Notes under the pieces: generated by a model | Seen by the model: the letters and a program-made list of their open reading frames with translations, nothing else | Databases searched by the model: none | What the model was told of the DNA's origin: nothing | Origin: Pseudomonas palmensis | Lineage (GTDB): Bacteria > Pseudomonadota > Gammaproteobacteria > Pseudomonadales > Pseudomonadaceae | Direction of reading: 5' to 3' | DNA length: 64,000 nucleotides | NCBI RefSeq assembly: GCF_017848315.1 | Contig: NZ_JAFKEC010000013.1 | Location: forward strand, 46,607-110,606 | Program-made: the position numbers and the translations under genes | Shown here: positions 17,416-26,025 of the stretch, one piece after another | Position numbering within the stretch: position 1 is the stretch's first letter | Layout: each line of letters opens with the position of its first letter

Positions 17416-19413
17416 ATGTCCCTACCCAAGCATCACCTGGAATTGCTCAGCCCCGCCCGCGACGTGGCGATTGCCCGCGAGGCGATCCTGCATGGCGCCG
17501 ATGCGGTGTACCTGGGTGGCCCGAGCTTCGGTGCCCGCCACAACGCCTGCAACGAGGTGAGCGATATCGCCGGGCTGGTGGAGTTTGCCCACCGCTACCA
17601 CGCGCGGGTGTTCACCACCATCAACACCATCCTGCACGACAACGAGCTGGAGCCGGCGCGCAAGCTGATCCACCAGCTGTACGACGCCGGCGTCGACGCG
17701 CTGATCGTGCAAGACCTGGGGGTGATGGAGCTGGACATTCCGCCCATCGAGCTGCACGCCAGCACCCAGACCGACATCCGCACCCTGGCACGGGCCAAAT
17801 TCCTCGACCAGGCCGGCTTCTCGCAGCTGGTGCTGGCCCGCGAGCTGAACCTGCAGGAAATCCGCGCCATCGCCGACGAAACCGACGCGGCCATCGAGTT
17901 CTTCATTCATGGCGCGCTGTGCGTGGCGTTCTCCGGGCAGTGCAACATCTCTCACGCCCAGACCGGACGCAGCGCCAACCGTGGCGACTGTTCCCAGGCC
18001 TGTCGCCTGCCCTACACCCTCAAGGACGAAAAAGGCGGCGTGATCGCCTACGAGAAGCACCTGCTGTCGATGAAGGACAACAACCAGAGCGCCAACATCC
18101 GCGCCCTGGTAGAGGCTGGCGTGCGTTCGTTCAAGATCGAGGGCCGCTACAAGGACATGGGCTACGTGAAGAACATCACCGCCTACTACCGCCAGCGCCT
18201 GGACGAAGTGCTCGAAGACCGCACCGACCTGGCCCGCGCCTCCAGCGGCCATACCGCGCACTTCTTCGTGCCCGACCCGGACAAGACCTTCCACCGCGGC
18301 AGCACCGACTACTTCGTGAGCGAGCGCAAGATCGACATCGGCGCGTTCGATTCGCCCACCTTCACCGGCCTGCCGGTGGGTGTGGTGGAAAAGGTCGGCA
18401 AGCGCGACCTGCAGGTGGTCACCCATGCACCGCTGTCCAACGGCGACGGCCTGAACGTGCTGGTCAAGCGTGAGGTGGTCGGCTTTCGTGCCAACATCGC
18501 CGAGGCCAGGGGCGAGTTCGACGAAGACGGCGAAAAGCGCTACCGCTACCGCGTAGAGCCCAACGAGATGCCCAAGGGCCTGCACCAGCTGCGCCCCAAC
18601 CATCCGCTGAGCCGCAACCTGGACCACAACTGGCAGCAGGCGCTGCAGAAGACGTCGGCCGAACGCCGTATCGGCCTGGGCTGGGTCGCGCAGTTGCGTG
18701 AACACGGCCTTGAGCTGACCGCCACCAGCGAGGAAGGCATCAGCGCCAGTGCCACCCTGCCCGGCCCGTTCGGCCCGGCCAACAAGCCGGAGCAGGCGCT
18801 GGAGCAACTGCACGACCTGCTCGGCCAGCTGGGCACCACCCAGTACCACGCCACCGGCATTCGCCTGGATGCGCCGCAGGCGTACTTCATTCCCAACTCC
18901 CAGCTCAAGGCGCTGCGCCGCGACGTGATCGAGAGCCTCACCGCCGCCCGCGTTGCCGCGCACCCGCGCGGCGGCCGCAAGGCCGAGACGGTGCCGGCGC
19001 CGGTATACCCCGAGTCGCACCTGTCGTTCCTGGCCAACGTGTACAACCAGAAGGCCCGCGACTTCTACCACCGCCACGGGGTCAAGCTGATCGATGCGGC
19101 CTACGAGGCCCACGAAGAGCCCGGCGAAGTGCCGGTGATGATCACCAAGCACTGCCTGCGCTTCTCGTTCAACCTGTGCCCCAAACAGGCCAAGGGCGTC
19201 ACCGGCGTGCGCACCAAGGTTGCGCCCATGCAGCTGATTCACGGTGACGAGGTACTGACCCTGAAGTTCGACTGCAAGCCGTGCGAGATGCACGTGATCG
19301 GCAAGATGAAGGGGCACATCCTCGACCTGCCGCAGCCGGGCAGCGTGAAGCACATCGTGGGCCATATCAGCCCCGAGGACCTGCTCAAGACCGTGCCGCG
19401 CGGCACGCACTGA
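17416..19413 (+). CDS. rlhA: 23S rRNA 5-hydroxycytidine C2501 synthase (peptidase U32 family)
   Basis: A 665-residue protein matching E. coli RlhA/YdcP (653 residues) in length and layout. RlhA hydroxylates cytidine 2501 of 23S rRNA, using an iron-sulphur-dependent, prephenate-linked reaction with unknown oxygen donor. It starts with the U32 signature LELLSPARDVAIAREAILHGADAVYLGGPSFGAR. The conserved cysteine set is Cys169, Cys176, Cys192 and Cys196 (ALCVAFSGQC, GDCSQACR). The C-terminal domain has CLRFSFNLCPK and CKPCEMHV, as in the longer U32 members. It is a single gene. A possible -10 (TACAAT, 17376) stands 35 bases before the ATG, but no good -35 is seen. It is converging on the acyl-CoA synthetase. 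Confidence 0.9.
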   Translation: MSLPKHHLELLSPARDVAIAREAILHGADAVYLGGPSFGARHNACNEVSDIAGLVEFAHRYHARVFTTINTILHDNELEPARKLIHQLYDAGVDALIVQDLGVMELDIPPIELHASTQTDIRTLARAKFLDQAGFSQLVLARELNLQEIRAIADETDAAIEFFIHGALCVAFSGQCNISHAQTGRSANRGDCSQACRLPYTLKDEKGGVIAYEKHLLSMKDNNQSANIRALVEAGVRSFKIEGRYKDMGYVKNITAYYRQRLDEVLEDRTDLARASSGHTAHFFVPDPDKTFHRGSTDYFVSERKIDIGAFDSPTFTGLPVGVVEKVGKRDLQVVTHAPLSNGDGLNVLVKREVVGFRANIAEARGEFDEDGEKRYRYRVEPNEMPKGLHQLRPNHPLSRNLDHNWQQALQKTSAERRIGLGWVAQLREHGLELTATSEEGISASATLPGPFGPANKPEQALEQLHDLLGQLGTTQYHATGIRLDAPQAYFIPNSQLKALRRDVIESLTAARVAAHPRGGRKAETVPAPVYPESHLSFLANVYNQKARDFYHRHGVKLIDAAYEAHEEPGEVPVMITKHCLRFSFNLCPKQAKGVTGVRTKVAPMQLIHGDEVLTLKFDCKPCEMHVIGKMKGHILDLPQPGSVKHIVGHISPEDLLKTVPRGTH

Positions 19414-19422
19414 GTGCCGCCC

Positions 19423-19451
19423 GGGCGGTCATGCGCCCTGCATGACCGCCC
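19423..19451. terminator. Bidirectional hairpin between rlhA and the acyl-CoA synthetase gene
   Basis: A 12-bp perfect stem (GGGCGGTCATGC / GCATGACCGCCC) with a 5-base loop sits in the 56-base gap between two convergent genes. It has no T-run on either side, so strength is uncertain. Confidence 0.6.
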
Positions 19452-19469
19452 GCACCCGGCGGCGCAGGC

Positions 19470-21170
19470 CTACCCCCTGGCCGCCAGCTGGCCTTGCCTG
19501 GCCAGGGTCAGTTCCTCGATGCTGATCTCGCGCATGCGAAACTTCTGCACCTTGCCGGTGACCGTCATGGGGAACTCGTCCACCAGGCGAAAGTGCCGCG
19601 GCACCTTGAAGTGGGCGATCTGCGCCCTGGCCCATTCGCGCAGTTCGTCTTCGCTGGCACTGTGTCCGGGGTGGAACTTGACCCAGGCCACGATCTCCTC
19701 GCCATAACGGCTGCACGGAATGCCGATCACCTGTACGTCGGCGATGGCCGGGTGGGTGAAGAAGAACTCCTCCAGCTCCCGCGGGTAGATGTTCTCGCCC
19801 CCGCGAATGATCATGTCCTTGCTGCGCCCGACGATGCGCACATAGCCCTGCTCGTCCATCACCGCCAGGTCGCCGGTGTGCATCCAGCCCTCGTGGTCGA
19901 TGCTCGCGGTGGTGGCCTCGGGGTTTTCCCAGTAGCCGAGCATGACACTGTAGCCACGGGTGCACAGCTCGCCGATCTGCCCGCGGGGTACCGTGAGCCC
20001 GTCGCTGTCCACCAGCTTGCTCTCCAGGCACGGCTGGGTACGCCCCACGGAGGTGACGCGCAGCTCCAGGTCGTCCTCGGCAGCGGTCTGCAGCGACACC
20101 GGGCTGGTCTCGGTCATGCCATAGGCGATCTGCACCTCGCTCATGTGCATCTCGTCGATCACCCGGCGCATCACCTCGATCGGGCAGGTGGCGCCGGCCA
20201 TGATCCCGGTGCGCAGGCTCGACAGGTCGAATTCATGCCGCTGCGGGTGGTCCAGTTCGGCGATGAACATGGTCGGCACACCGTAGAGCGCGGTGGCGCG
20301 CTCCTCGGCAACGGCGCGCAGGGTGCTCAGCGGGTCGAAGGCATCCCCGGGGTAGATCATGGTCGAGCCATGGGTCAGGCAGCCCAGGTTGCCCATGACC
20401 ATGCCGAAGCAGTGGTACAGCGGCACCGGGATCACCAGCCGGTCGTGCTCGGTCAGGCCCAGGCTCTCGCCGACCATGTAGCCGTTGTTGAGGATGTTGT
20501 GGTGGCTGAGGGTTGCCCCCTTGGGGAAACCCGTGGTGCCGGAGGTGTACTGGATATTGATGGGGTCGTGCCAGTGCAGGCCGGCCTGGCGCTCGGCCAG
20601 GGCCTGCACGGTCACCGCCTCGGCCATGCCTTGCAGGCCCGCCCAGGGCAGAAAGCCTGTGGGCGGTTGCTCGGCCAGGCTCACCACGCCGCGCAGGGCC
20701 GGCAGGCGCTGGCAGTTCAGGCTGCCGGGGGCGACGCTGGCCAGCTCCGGCACCAGGCCGAGGAGCATCGCGTGGTAGTCGCTGGTCTTGAACGCGTCGG
20801 CGCAGATCACCCAGTTGCAGCCGGACTGCTTGAGCGCGTATTCCAGCTCGCTGCTGCGATAGGCCGGGTTGATGTTGACCAGGATCACGCCGACCTTGGC
20901 GCTGGCGAACTGGGTGATGCACCACTGCGCGCAGTTGGGCGCCCAGATGCCCAGGCGATCGCCGCGCTGCAGCCCCAGGGCCAGCAGGGCCCGGGCGTGG
21001 CGCTCGACCTCCTCGGCCAGTTGCTGCCAGCTGTAGCGCAGGCCCTGGTGGCGCACCACCAGCGCTTCACGCGCGGCGAACCTGGCCGCGGTGGCGTCGA
21101 ACGCCGCGCCGATGGTCATGGCGAGCAGGTCCTTGTCCTGACGCCCCTGGGTATAGCTCGGTTGATTCAT
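19470..21170 (-). CDS. Acyl-CoA synthetase (AMP-forming), last gene of the amine dehydrogenase operon
   Basis: A 566-residue AMP-binding enzyme that activates a carboxylic acid to its CoA ester with ATP. The P-loop is [12 protein letters not shown], the central motif YGMTETSP, the adenylate motif [10 protein letters not shown], the hinge [17 protein letters not shown], and the C-terminal catalytic lysine is in [10 protein letters not shown]. Overall it resembles the medium-chain ACSF2-like group. Only 56 bases separate it from qhpB upstream on the same strand, so it probably belongs to that transcript. Inference: the aldehyde made by amine oxidation is oxidised to an acid and then activated here. 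No aldehyde dehydrogenase gene is in the operon. Confidence 0.87.
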   Translation of the reverse strand: MNQPSYTQGRQDKDLLAMTIGAAFDATAARFAAREALVVRHQGLRYSWQQLAEEVERHARALLALGLQRGDRLGIWAPNCAQWCITQFASAKVGVILVNINPAYRSSELEYALKQSGCNWVICADAFKTSDYHAMLLGLVPELASVAPGSLNCQRLPALRGVVSLAEQPPTGFLPWAGLQGMAEAVTVQALAERQAGLHWHDPINIQYTSGTTGFPKGATLSHHNILNNGYMVGESLGLTEHDRLVIPVPLYHCFGMVMGNLGCLTHGSTMIYPGDAFDPLSTLRAVAEERATALYGVPTMFIAELDHPQRHEFDLSSLRTGIMAGATCPIEVMRRVIDEMHMSEVQIAYGMTETSPVSLQTAAEDDLELRVTSVGRTQPCLESKLVDSDGLTVPRGQIGELCTRGYSVMLGYWENPEATTASIDHEGWMHTGDLAVMDEQGYVRIVGRSKDMIIRGGENIYPRELEEFFFTHPAIADVQVIGIPCSRYGEEIVAWVKFHPGHSASEDELREWARAQIAHFKVPRHFRLVDEFPMTVTGKVQKFRMREISIEELTLARQGQLAARG

Positions 21171-21226
21171 GGTTGCCCCTTGTGATTGTTATGGGCCGGC
21201 GCAGGTGGTTGCCCGCCTGCGTTGAG

Positions 21227-22384
21227 TCAGCGGGTGAATACCTGTGCGGTACCGGTGGCCATGTCGCCGCCTGGCAGCTTGATGTTCGCCACCAGCTCCA
21301 GGCTGTCCGGGTCGTACACCGCCACGTCGTTGAAGGTGCCGGTCAGGTACAGCTTGCTGCCGGCCTTGTCGAAGCTGATGCAGTAGTACGAATGCGCCAG
21401 GTTCGCGGCCTTGATCAGCTTCTGCTGCTTGATGTCGTACTTGGCCAGGCGGTTGAGCACGCCGAACATCTGGTTGGGGTCCTTGGGCGAGCGCATGCCG
21501 GTGAAGTACACCTCGGTGACCGGGGCAAAGTCCTGAACCTGGGTCTTGCCGGTGGTCAGGTCGACGCTGACGTAGCCGTAGACGAAGTCGGCGGTGTCAG
21601 CGTCCTGTTTCTCGTCCTTGTACTTGGCGGCGGTGTAGAGCAACGAGAAATCACGCCGGGCGGTCTGGTGAGACCAGATGTAGAGCAGGTCCGGCGGGCT
21701 GTACAGCGGGCGCTTCCAGCTGCCGGTGGGCAAGGCCACGCTGTACTGGCCGGTCTTCACGTCCAGCTTGTAGATGTCGCGCCCGGCCATGTACAGGCTA
21801 CCGTCGTCCGCGGCCTGCATGATCGAGATCTGCCTCGGCACCTCGAAGGTGCGCAGCGGCTGGGCGTTCAACCCGGCGTCGGTGGCGTACACCTGCAGGC
21901 GCGGCGCCTGCACCGCATAGTGGTCGTTGAGAATCTGCGTGGGGTTGGCCACGCTGTACAGTTCCTTGCCGTCCGGGCTGACGGCGAGCGACAGCATCGA
22001 CTTGGCCTGCTCGCCCGGCTTGAACGCCAGGCGCGCATGGAACACCGTCTTGCAGGTGTCCAGCTCGATGCCGTAGATATCGCCGTAGTGGTTGTTGAGC
22101 ACGTAGGCGACCTTCTTGTCCGGCGCCACCTGCGCCGCGCCCGGGCCGAAGGCATCGGGCATCTGGCAGGTCTTGTACAGCGTGTCGCTGGCCACGTCGA
22201 TCAGGTGCAGGTTGTTGGGGTAGTTGGTGGCCAGCAGGTATTCCTTGCCCGGCTTGAGCGCAGGCCCCGAAGCGTTGGCGGGTACGTCGCTGGCCGCGAA
22301 GGCCAGGCCGACACCGGCAGCGGTGCAGATGGCAAACAGACCCAAGCTCGTCGCGGCCATGCGGCCGATGAACTGAAGCTTCAT
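21227..22384 (-). CDS. qhpB: Quinohemoprotein amine dehydrogenase beta subunit
   Basis: A 385-residue periplasmic seven-bladed beta-propeller subunit. Residues 1-30 form a signal peptide (FAICTAAGVGLAFA). The mature part repeats propeller strands such as YLLATNYPNNLHLIDV, LSLAVSPDGKELYSV and AGSKLYLTGTFNDVAVYD, as in the beta subunit of Pseudomonas putida and Paracoccus QHNDH. It packs against the small quinone-bearing subunit and helps to form the substrate pocket. An AAGGAT site precedes the ATG. It lies 31 bases after qhpC in a minus-strand run qhpA, qhpD, qhpC, qhpB. Confidence 0.92.
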   Translation of the reverse strand: MKLQFIGRMAATSLGLFAICTAAGVGLAFAASDVPANASGPALKPGKEYLLATNYPNNLHLIDVASDTLYKTCQMPDAFGPGAAQVAPDKKVAYVLNNHYGDIYGIELDTCKTVFHARLAFKPGEQAKSMLSLAVSPDGKELYSVANPTQILNDHYAVQAPRLQVYATDAGLNAQPLRTFEVPRQISIMQAADDGSLYMAGRDIYKLDVKTGQYSVALPTGSWKRPLYSPPDLLYIWSHQTARRDFSLLYTAAKYKDEKQDADTADFVYGYVSVDLTTGKTQVQDFAPVTEVYFTGMRSPKDPNQMFGVLNRLAKYDIKQQKLIKAANLAHSYYCISFDKAGSKLYLTGTFNDVAVYDPDSLELVANIKLPGGDMATGTAQVFTR

Positions 22385-22415
22385 AGCGGTATCCTTTTTT
22401 ATTCTTGTCGTCAGG

Positions 22416-22739
22416 TCACTTGTCGTTCGGGAACACGGTGGTGAGGTTGCGCCAGCCCTCGTCGGAGCTTTGCGCGTCCTTGTTCCAGTCGGGGAAGGTG
22501 CTCATCATGTCCGGCACCTGGGCCGGCCACCAGCACGGGTCGGAGCAGCCATAGAGGTCTGCCTCCATCGGCTGGCACAGCGACGCCACCCCCCCGAACA
22601 CGTCCACTTCCCAGCCCGGGTCGGTGGTGGCGGTGCACCCGGCCACGCTGCTCATTGCCACCACTTCCTCGAGACGGTCTTCGGCAGCGGCCTGTTCCAG
22701 AATCAGTGCCTTGTTGTTCAGCGGCTTCAGATGTTTCAT
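22416..22739 (-). CDS. qhpC: QHNDH gamma subunit precursor carrying the CTQ cofactor
   Basis: A 107-residue precursor of the catalytic subunit, which holds cysteine tryptophylquinone and three thioether bridges. A 28-residue leader (MKHLKPLNNKALILEQAAAE...) precedes the mature chain. Numbering from residue 29 gives Cys7/Glu16, Cys27/Asp33 and Cys41/Asp49 for the three thioether links and Cys37/Trp43 for the quinone, exactly the positions known from the P. putida enzyme. All residues needed are present (for example YGCSDPCWWPAQ). The chain has few secondary-structure elements and is shaped by these links. Expected processing: cross-linking by QhpD, hydroxylation by QhpG, leader removal by QhpE and export by QhpF. 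It starts one base after the qhpD stop. Confidence 0.95.
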   Translation of the reverse strand: MKHLKPLNNKALILEQAAAEDRLEEVVAMSSVAGCTATTDPGWEVDVFGGVASLCQPMEADLYGCSDPCWWPAQVPDMMSTFPDWNKDAQSSDEGWRNLTTVFPNDK

Positions 22740-22740
22740 G

Positions 22741-24171
22741 TCAGTGCGCCTTCCGCGGGGTGATGTAACTGCTGATGAAGGCCGGGTTGGCGGCCATGAT
22801 GCGGCTGTAGACCTCGATGCCGAAGTCCACCCAGTCGCGCATCAGTTCGCAGTAGTGGTAGGTGGGATGGGTCGGGTCGCCATAGCGGGCGTAGCTTTCG
22901 TGGTAGCAGCCGCCGGAACACAGGTTGCGAATGTGGCAGGTGTCGCAGCCGGTACCGCTGCGGTCCAGGCGCTGGGACAGGAAGTCGTTGAGCTCGGCCT
23001 GCTTGACCTCGCCGTGCACGTTGCCGAAGGTCGGCAGGCTGGAGCCGGTGAAACGGTGGCACAGGTTGAGCTCGCCCTTGTGGTCGACCGCCAGCATTTT
23101 CAGCCCGGCCCCACAGGGCAGCGCCTTCTTGTGGCCTTCGTGGATGTCGGTGATCAGCTGGTGCAGGTTGGAAAAACCGATGTTGCGGTGCTCCAGCGCC
23201 GCCTCCAGGTAGCGCCGGCCCAGGGCCTTCATGTTGGCGAACACCTCCACCAGTTCGTCGCCGGTGAGGTTGAAGTCGGACATGTCGCCCGAGGTGACCG
23301 GCGCAAAGCCGACCTCGGCAAAGCCCAGCTCGTTGAACAGGTGGTTCCAGATGGTCTCCACGTCGGTGATGCCACGGGTCAGCGTCACCCGCGCGCCCAC
23401 CGGGCGGCTGCGGTAGCGCGACAGCAGCAGGTCGACCTTGCGCCGCACCACGTCGTAGGTGCCCTGCCCGCCCACCGTGATGCGGTTGCGGTCGTGCACG
23501 GTCTTGGGCCCGTCGATGCTCACCGACAGCCCGAAGCGATGGGCATTGAGGTAGTCGACGATCTCTTCGGTGAGCAGCGTGGCGTTGGTGGTCATGATGA
23601 ATTCCACCTGCTTGCCGGCCTCGGCAAAGCGGCGCTCGCAGTAGTTGACCATGTGCTCGATCAGCGGGCGGTTGGACAACGGCTCGCCGCCGAAGAACAC
23701 CACGCTGTAGCGCTCCTCGTCGGGCGACTCGCGCAGCAGCATCTCCACCGAGGCCTCGGCGGTGTCGGCGCCCATCTTCTTGCCGGCCGAGGGTTTGTCC
23801 AGGTCTTCCTTGTAGCAGTAGGTGCAACTGAGGTTGCAGCCGGTGTTGACGTTCAGCACCACGGTGTTGAGCGCTGTGCGCTCGACCCGGCTGATGCCCA
23901 GCTCCGGGGTCAGCGGCGAGCCGTCGTTGACCACTTCCAGCGCAATCAGCTCGCGCAGGGTCTCGTTGACGTCCTGCCCGGCGAAGCGTCCGGCCAGACG
24001 CAGCACCAGGTCTTCGCTGGTGCAGCTCTGCACGCGCAGGGCGTCGATGATGCCGCCGGTAACGTCATCGGTGGCGAACAGCGAGCTGCTGGGGATGTGG
24101 AACAGCATGCGGTCGTCGTCCACCCGCACTTCGTGCAGGTTACGTTCGACCAGATTCAATAATGCACCCAT
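22741..24171 (-). CDS. qhpD: Radical SAM/SPASM enzyme forming thioether links in the gamma subunit
   Basis: A 476-residue cytoplasmic enzyme. The radical SAM cluster motif is CNLSCTYC (Cys112, Cys116, Cys119). FFGGEPL and SVSIDGP are the SAM-binding strands, and the C-terminal region has the auxiliary-cluster cysteines (LPCGAGLK, ELNLCHRF, CDTCHIRNLCSGGC). QhpD of Paracoccus, of the same length, makes the three Cys-Asp/Glu thioether bonds in QhpC. The ATG at 24171 has a GGAGGT site just upstream; an in-frame start 12 codons earlier would add residues absent from the family. It is between qhpA and qhpC, the order known for other QHNDH operons. Confidence 0.94.
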   Translation of the reverse strand: MGALLNLVERNLHEVRVDDDRMLFHIPSSSLFATDDVTGGIIDALRVQSCTSEDLVLRLAGRFAGQDVNETLRELIALEVVNDGSPLTPELGISRVERTALNTVVLNVNTGCNLSCTYCYKEDLDKPSAGKKMGADTAEASVEMLLRESPDEERYSVVFFGGEPLSNRPLIEHMVNYCERRFAEAGKQVEFIMTTNATLLTEEIVDYLNAHRFGLSVSIDGPKTVHDRNRITVGGQGTYDVVRRKVDLLLSRYRSRPVGARVTLTRGITDVETIWNHLFNELGFAEVGFAPVTSGDMSDFNLTGDELVEVFANMKALGRRYLEAALEHRNIGFSNLHQLITDIHEGHKKALPCGAGLKMLAVDHKGELNLCHRFTGSSLPTFGNVHGEVKQAELNDFLSQRLDRSGTGCDTCHIRNLCSGGCYHESYARYGDPTHPTYHYCELMRDWVDFGIEVYSRIMAANPAFISSYITPRKAH

Positions 24172-24243
24172 GGTGACCTCCGCAAATGTGACGATTCGTC
24201 GTGGCAAAGCCGGGCGAGACGCGCTCGCCCACCGCCTTCGCGG

Positions 24244-25809
24244 TCAGGGCAGCGGCGGGCTGTTCCAGCGCTGCACCGTGACGATCAGTTGCCCTTCGCC
24301 TTGCAGGCCACCCTCCTCCAGCTGGGCGATCACCTTCAGGTTGCCGACGTTGTTGGCCATCATCCTGCGCTGCGGGTTCGGCCCGGCGCCGGCAGGCAGG
24401 AACACCCCGTCGCGCTGCATGGTGCCGGCGAACTTCACGTCCTCGTCGTCCCTGGCCTGCTCGTTGAACGGCTCCACCGTCCATTTGGCCGGCAGGTAGC
24501 CGATGCGGTAAGGCTGGCCATCGGCGCCCTTGCCCCACGCCTCGGCCTCGAAGCGGCCCTGCACCTTGGGCGTGGTGCCGCCGTTCTCGCCGATGCGCGC
24601 CACCGAATACGCCGGCACCACCTTGACCTCGGCGACCTCGGTGTACACCGCAAGGTCCACGCCCTTGAGCGCACCCAGGGCCACGTTGCGCAGCCCCGGC
24701 GCGGCATCGGCTGCCGCCTTGACCTTGACCCGCAACAGCTGCGGGGTGCTTTCCAGCACCTTGACCACCTCAACGCCTGCGCCCAGGTCCGGGGTGCCGG
24801 ACAGGCCGCTGCCCACCAGGGTCAGCTCGGCCTCGTTGCCGGCGCGGATGAACGCCGGCTGTACCGCCAGCAGGCGGGGGCTGTCCTGCCTGGCCGCGCT
24901 GAAGTCCAGGCCGCGCTCGTCGTGCTCGGTCTCGAACATGCGCCCTTTCATCTCGCCGTTCAGGGCCGCGAATACCTGATGCATGCGCACATCGCCGATC
25001 TTCAGGTTGCCGCGCCATTCGTAGCCGTTGTATACGATGGCCGAGCCGCTGCCATTGAACGGCGTGCCGTCGGCATACTGGCCCTTGACCTCGATGTTGA
25101 AGGTGTCGCCGCTGTCGTGGGTCACGCTCATCACGCCGCGCACATCGCCCCTGGTCATCATGTGGCCGCTGAAGCTCCACTGCCCCGGCAGTGCGTCGGC
25201 GCCCGGCTTGCTCTTCTGCCAGTCGCTCCAGGCCTGACTCTCAAGCGGGTAGTCCTTGGCCAGCTGGGGCGCCACTTCGTTGCGCGCCAGCCCCAGCCAG
25301 TCGCGGTCGCGGGACATCATCTGGTATTCCAGCGACGGCCAGCGCCCCAGGTGGAACTCCACCAGGCGTTCCCATTCCTGCAGCGGCCGACGCTGCAGCG
25401 CCACCCGCGCGCCGGAGTGACAGCGGGCACACATCTGGTTGAGGGGTTCGTCGAACTTCTCCACGGTGTTCAGGCGCCGCTCCATCGCGTAGCGCATGCC
25501 ATCGGTCTCGCTGGGTGCCAGCCCCTGCCTGTCGGCCAGGTACTTGACCACCGAGCGACGGTCTTCATCGCTGATCTTCACGCCGTACATCAACTGCATG
25601 CGCGCAATGCTCATCAGCCAGCCTTCGGGGGTCTTGCGCTGGTGGCTGATGCGGCTCAGGGCGTCGTTGCCCTCGGGGGTATGGCAGGCCATGCACTTGG
25701 CATTGAGAATCGCCTTGCCATCTTCGGCCACGGCGGGGGGCAGAACAGCACAGGCCAGCATGGCCAGGGTGCCGGCACTCAGGTAATGCCGGAGTCGTGT
25801 TGTCTTCAA
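24244..25809 (-). CDS. qhpA: QHNDH alpha subunit, diheme cytochrome c
   Basis: A 521-residue periplasmic subunit that takes electrons from the quinone and passes them to cytochrome c or azurin. Residues 1-28 are a signal peptide (ending PPAVA). Two heme c sites are visible: CMACH (Cys39, Cys42, His43) and CARCH (Cys127, Cys130, His131). The rest is the three beta-barrel domains of the family (for example WSFSGHMMTRGDVRG, FIRAGNEAELTLVGSGL). The start is a TTG, supported by GGAGG seven bases upstream. It is first in the structural operon and stands 78 bases downstream of a sigma-54 promoter. Confidence 0.94.
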   Translation of the reverse strand: MKTTRLRHYLSAGTLAMLACAVLPPAVAEDGKAILNAKCMACHTPEGNDALSRISHQRKTPEGWLMSIARMQLMYGVKISDEDRRSVVKYLADRQGLAPSETDGMRYAMERRLNTVEKFDEPLNQMCARCHSGARVALQRRPLQEWERLVEFHLGRWPSLEYQMMSRDRDWLGLARNEVAPQLAKDYPLESQAWSDWQKSKPGADALPGQWSFSGHMMTRGDVRGVMSVTHDSGDTFNIEVKGQYADGTPFNGSGSAIVYNGYEWRGNLKIGDVRMHQVFAALNGEMKGRMFETEHDERGLDFSAARQDSPRLLAVQPAFIRAGNEAELTLVGSGLSGTPDLGAGVEVVKVLESTPQLLRVKVKAAADAAPGLRNVALGALKGVDLAVYTEVAEVKVVPAYSVARIGENGGTTPKVQGRFEAEAWGKGADGQPYRIGYLPAKWTVEPFNEQARDDEDVKFAGTMQRDGVFLPAGAGPNPQRRMMANNVGNLKVIAQLEEGGLQGEGQLIVTVQRWNSPPLP

Positions 25810-25886
25810 GGTCAGGCCTCCACGGTATTGTTTTTATAAATCGTCCGCGCCCGGCGAGGGGCTGTACTGCACATCTGACTCACACC

Positions 25887-25903
25887 AAGCAGAGTGCATG
25901 CCA
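25887..25903 (-). promoter_or_regulatory. Sigma-54 promoter of the qhpADCB operon
   Basis: On the minus strand the sequence TGGCATGCACTCTGCTT fits the sigma-54 consensus TGGCACR-N4-TTGCW: the GG and GC elements are 10 bases apart, as required. The predicted start is about 67 bases before the qhpA TTG. Activator-like repeats lie about 110 bases further upstream, and an AcoR-type activator is encoded in the locus. Confidence 0.8.
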
Positions 25904-25997
25904 ACAAAATCAATTCCTTGTTTAACAAATAGTTACTGGATACTCCTGATAAACAACATTGATTAAAGCGCTGCCCGGGCGTGCAATTTCGCGATGA

Positions 25998-26025
25998 CTG
26001 TCTAACTCTGAGACAGCTGAGACCA
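25998..26025. promoter_or_regulatory. Candidate upstream activating sequence for qhpA
   Basis: CTGTCT-N7-AGACAG forms an inverted repeat at 25998-26016, and inside it the 9-mer CTGAGACAG (26008-26016) is followed directly by CTGAGACCA. The same CTGAGACAG occurs twice upstream of the channel gene at 28.3 kb. The site overlaps the last codons of the CcmF-like gene, about 110 bases from the sigma-54 -24 element, a normal distance for enhancer-binding proteins. Confidence 0.65.

Noticed and set aside
17422..19410. Open frame of over 600 codons antisense to rlhA, and similar long antisense frames over the acyl-CoA synthetase, adhesin and dehydrogenase genes
   Set aside because: These arise from high GC at third positions. 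They are rich in His, Gln, Arg and Val, show no domain or ribosome-binding site, and the opposite strand carries clear families.
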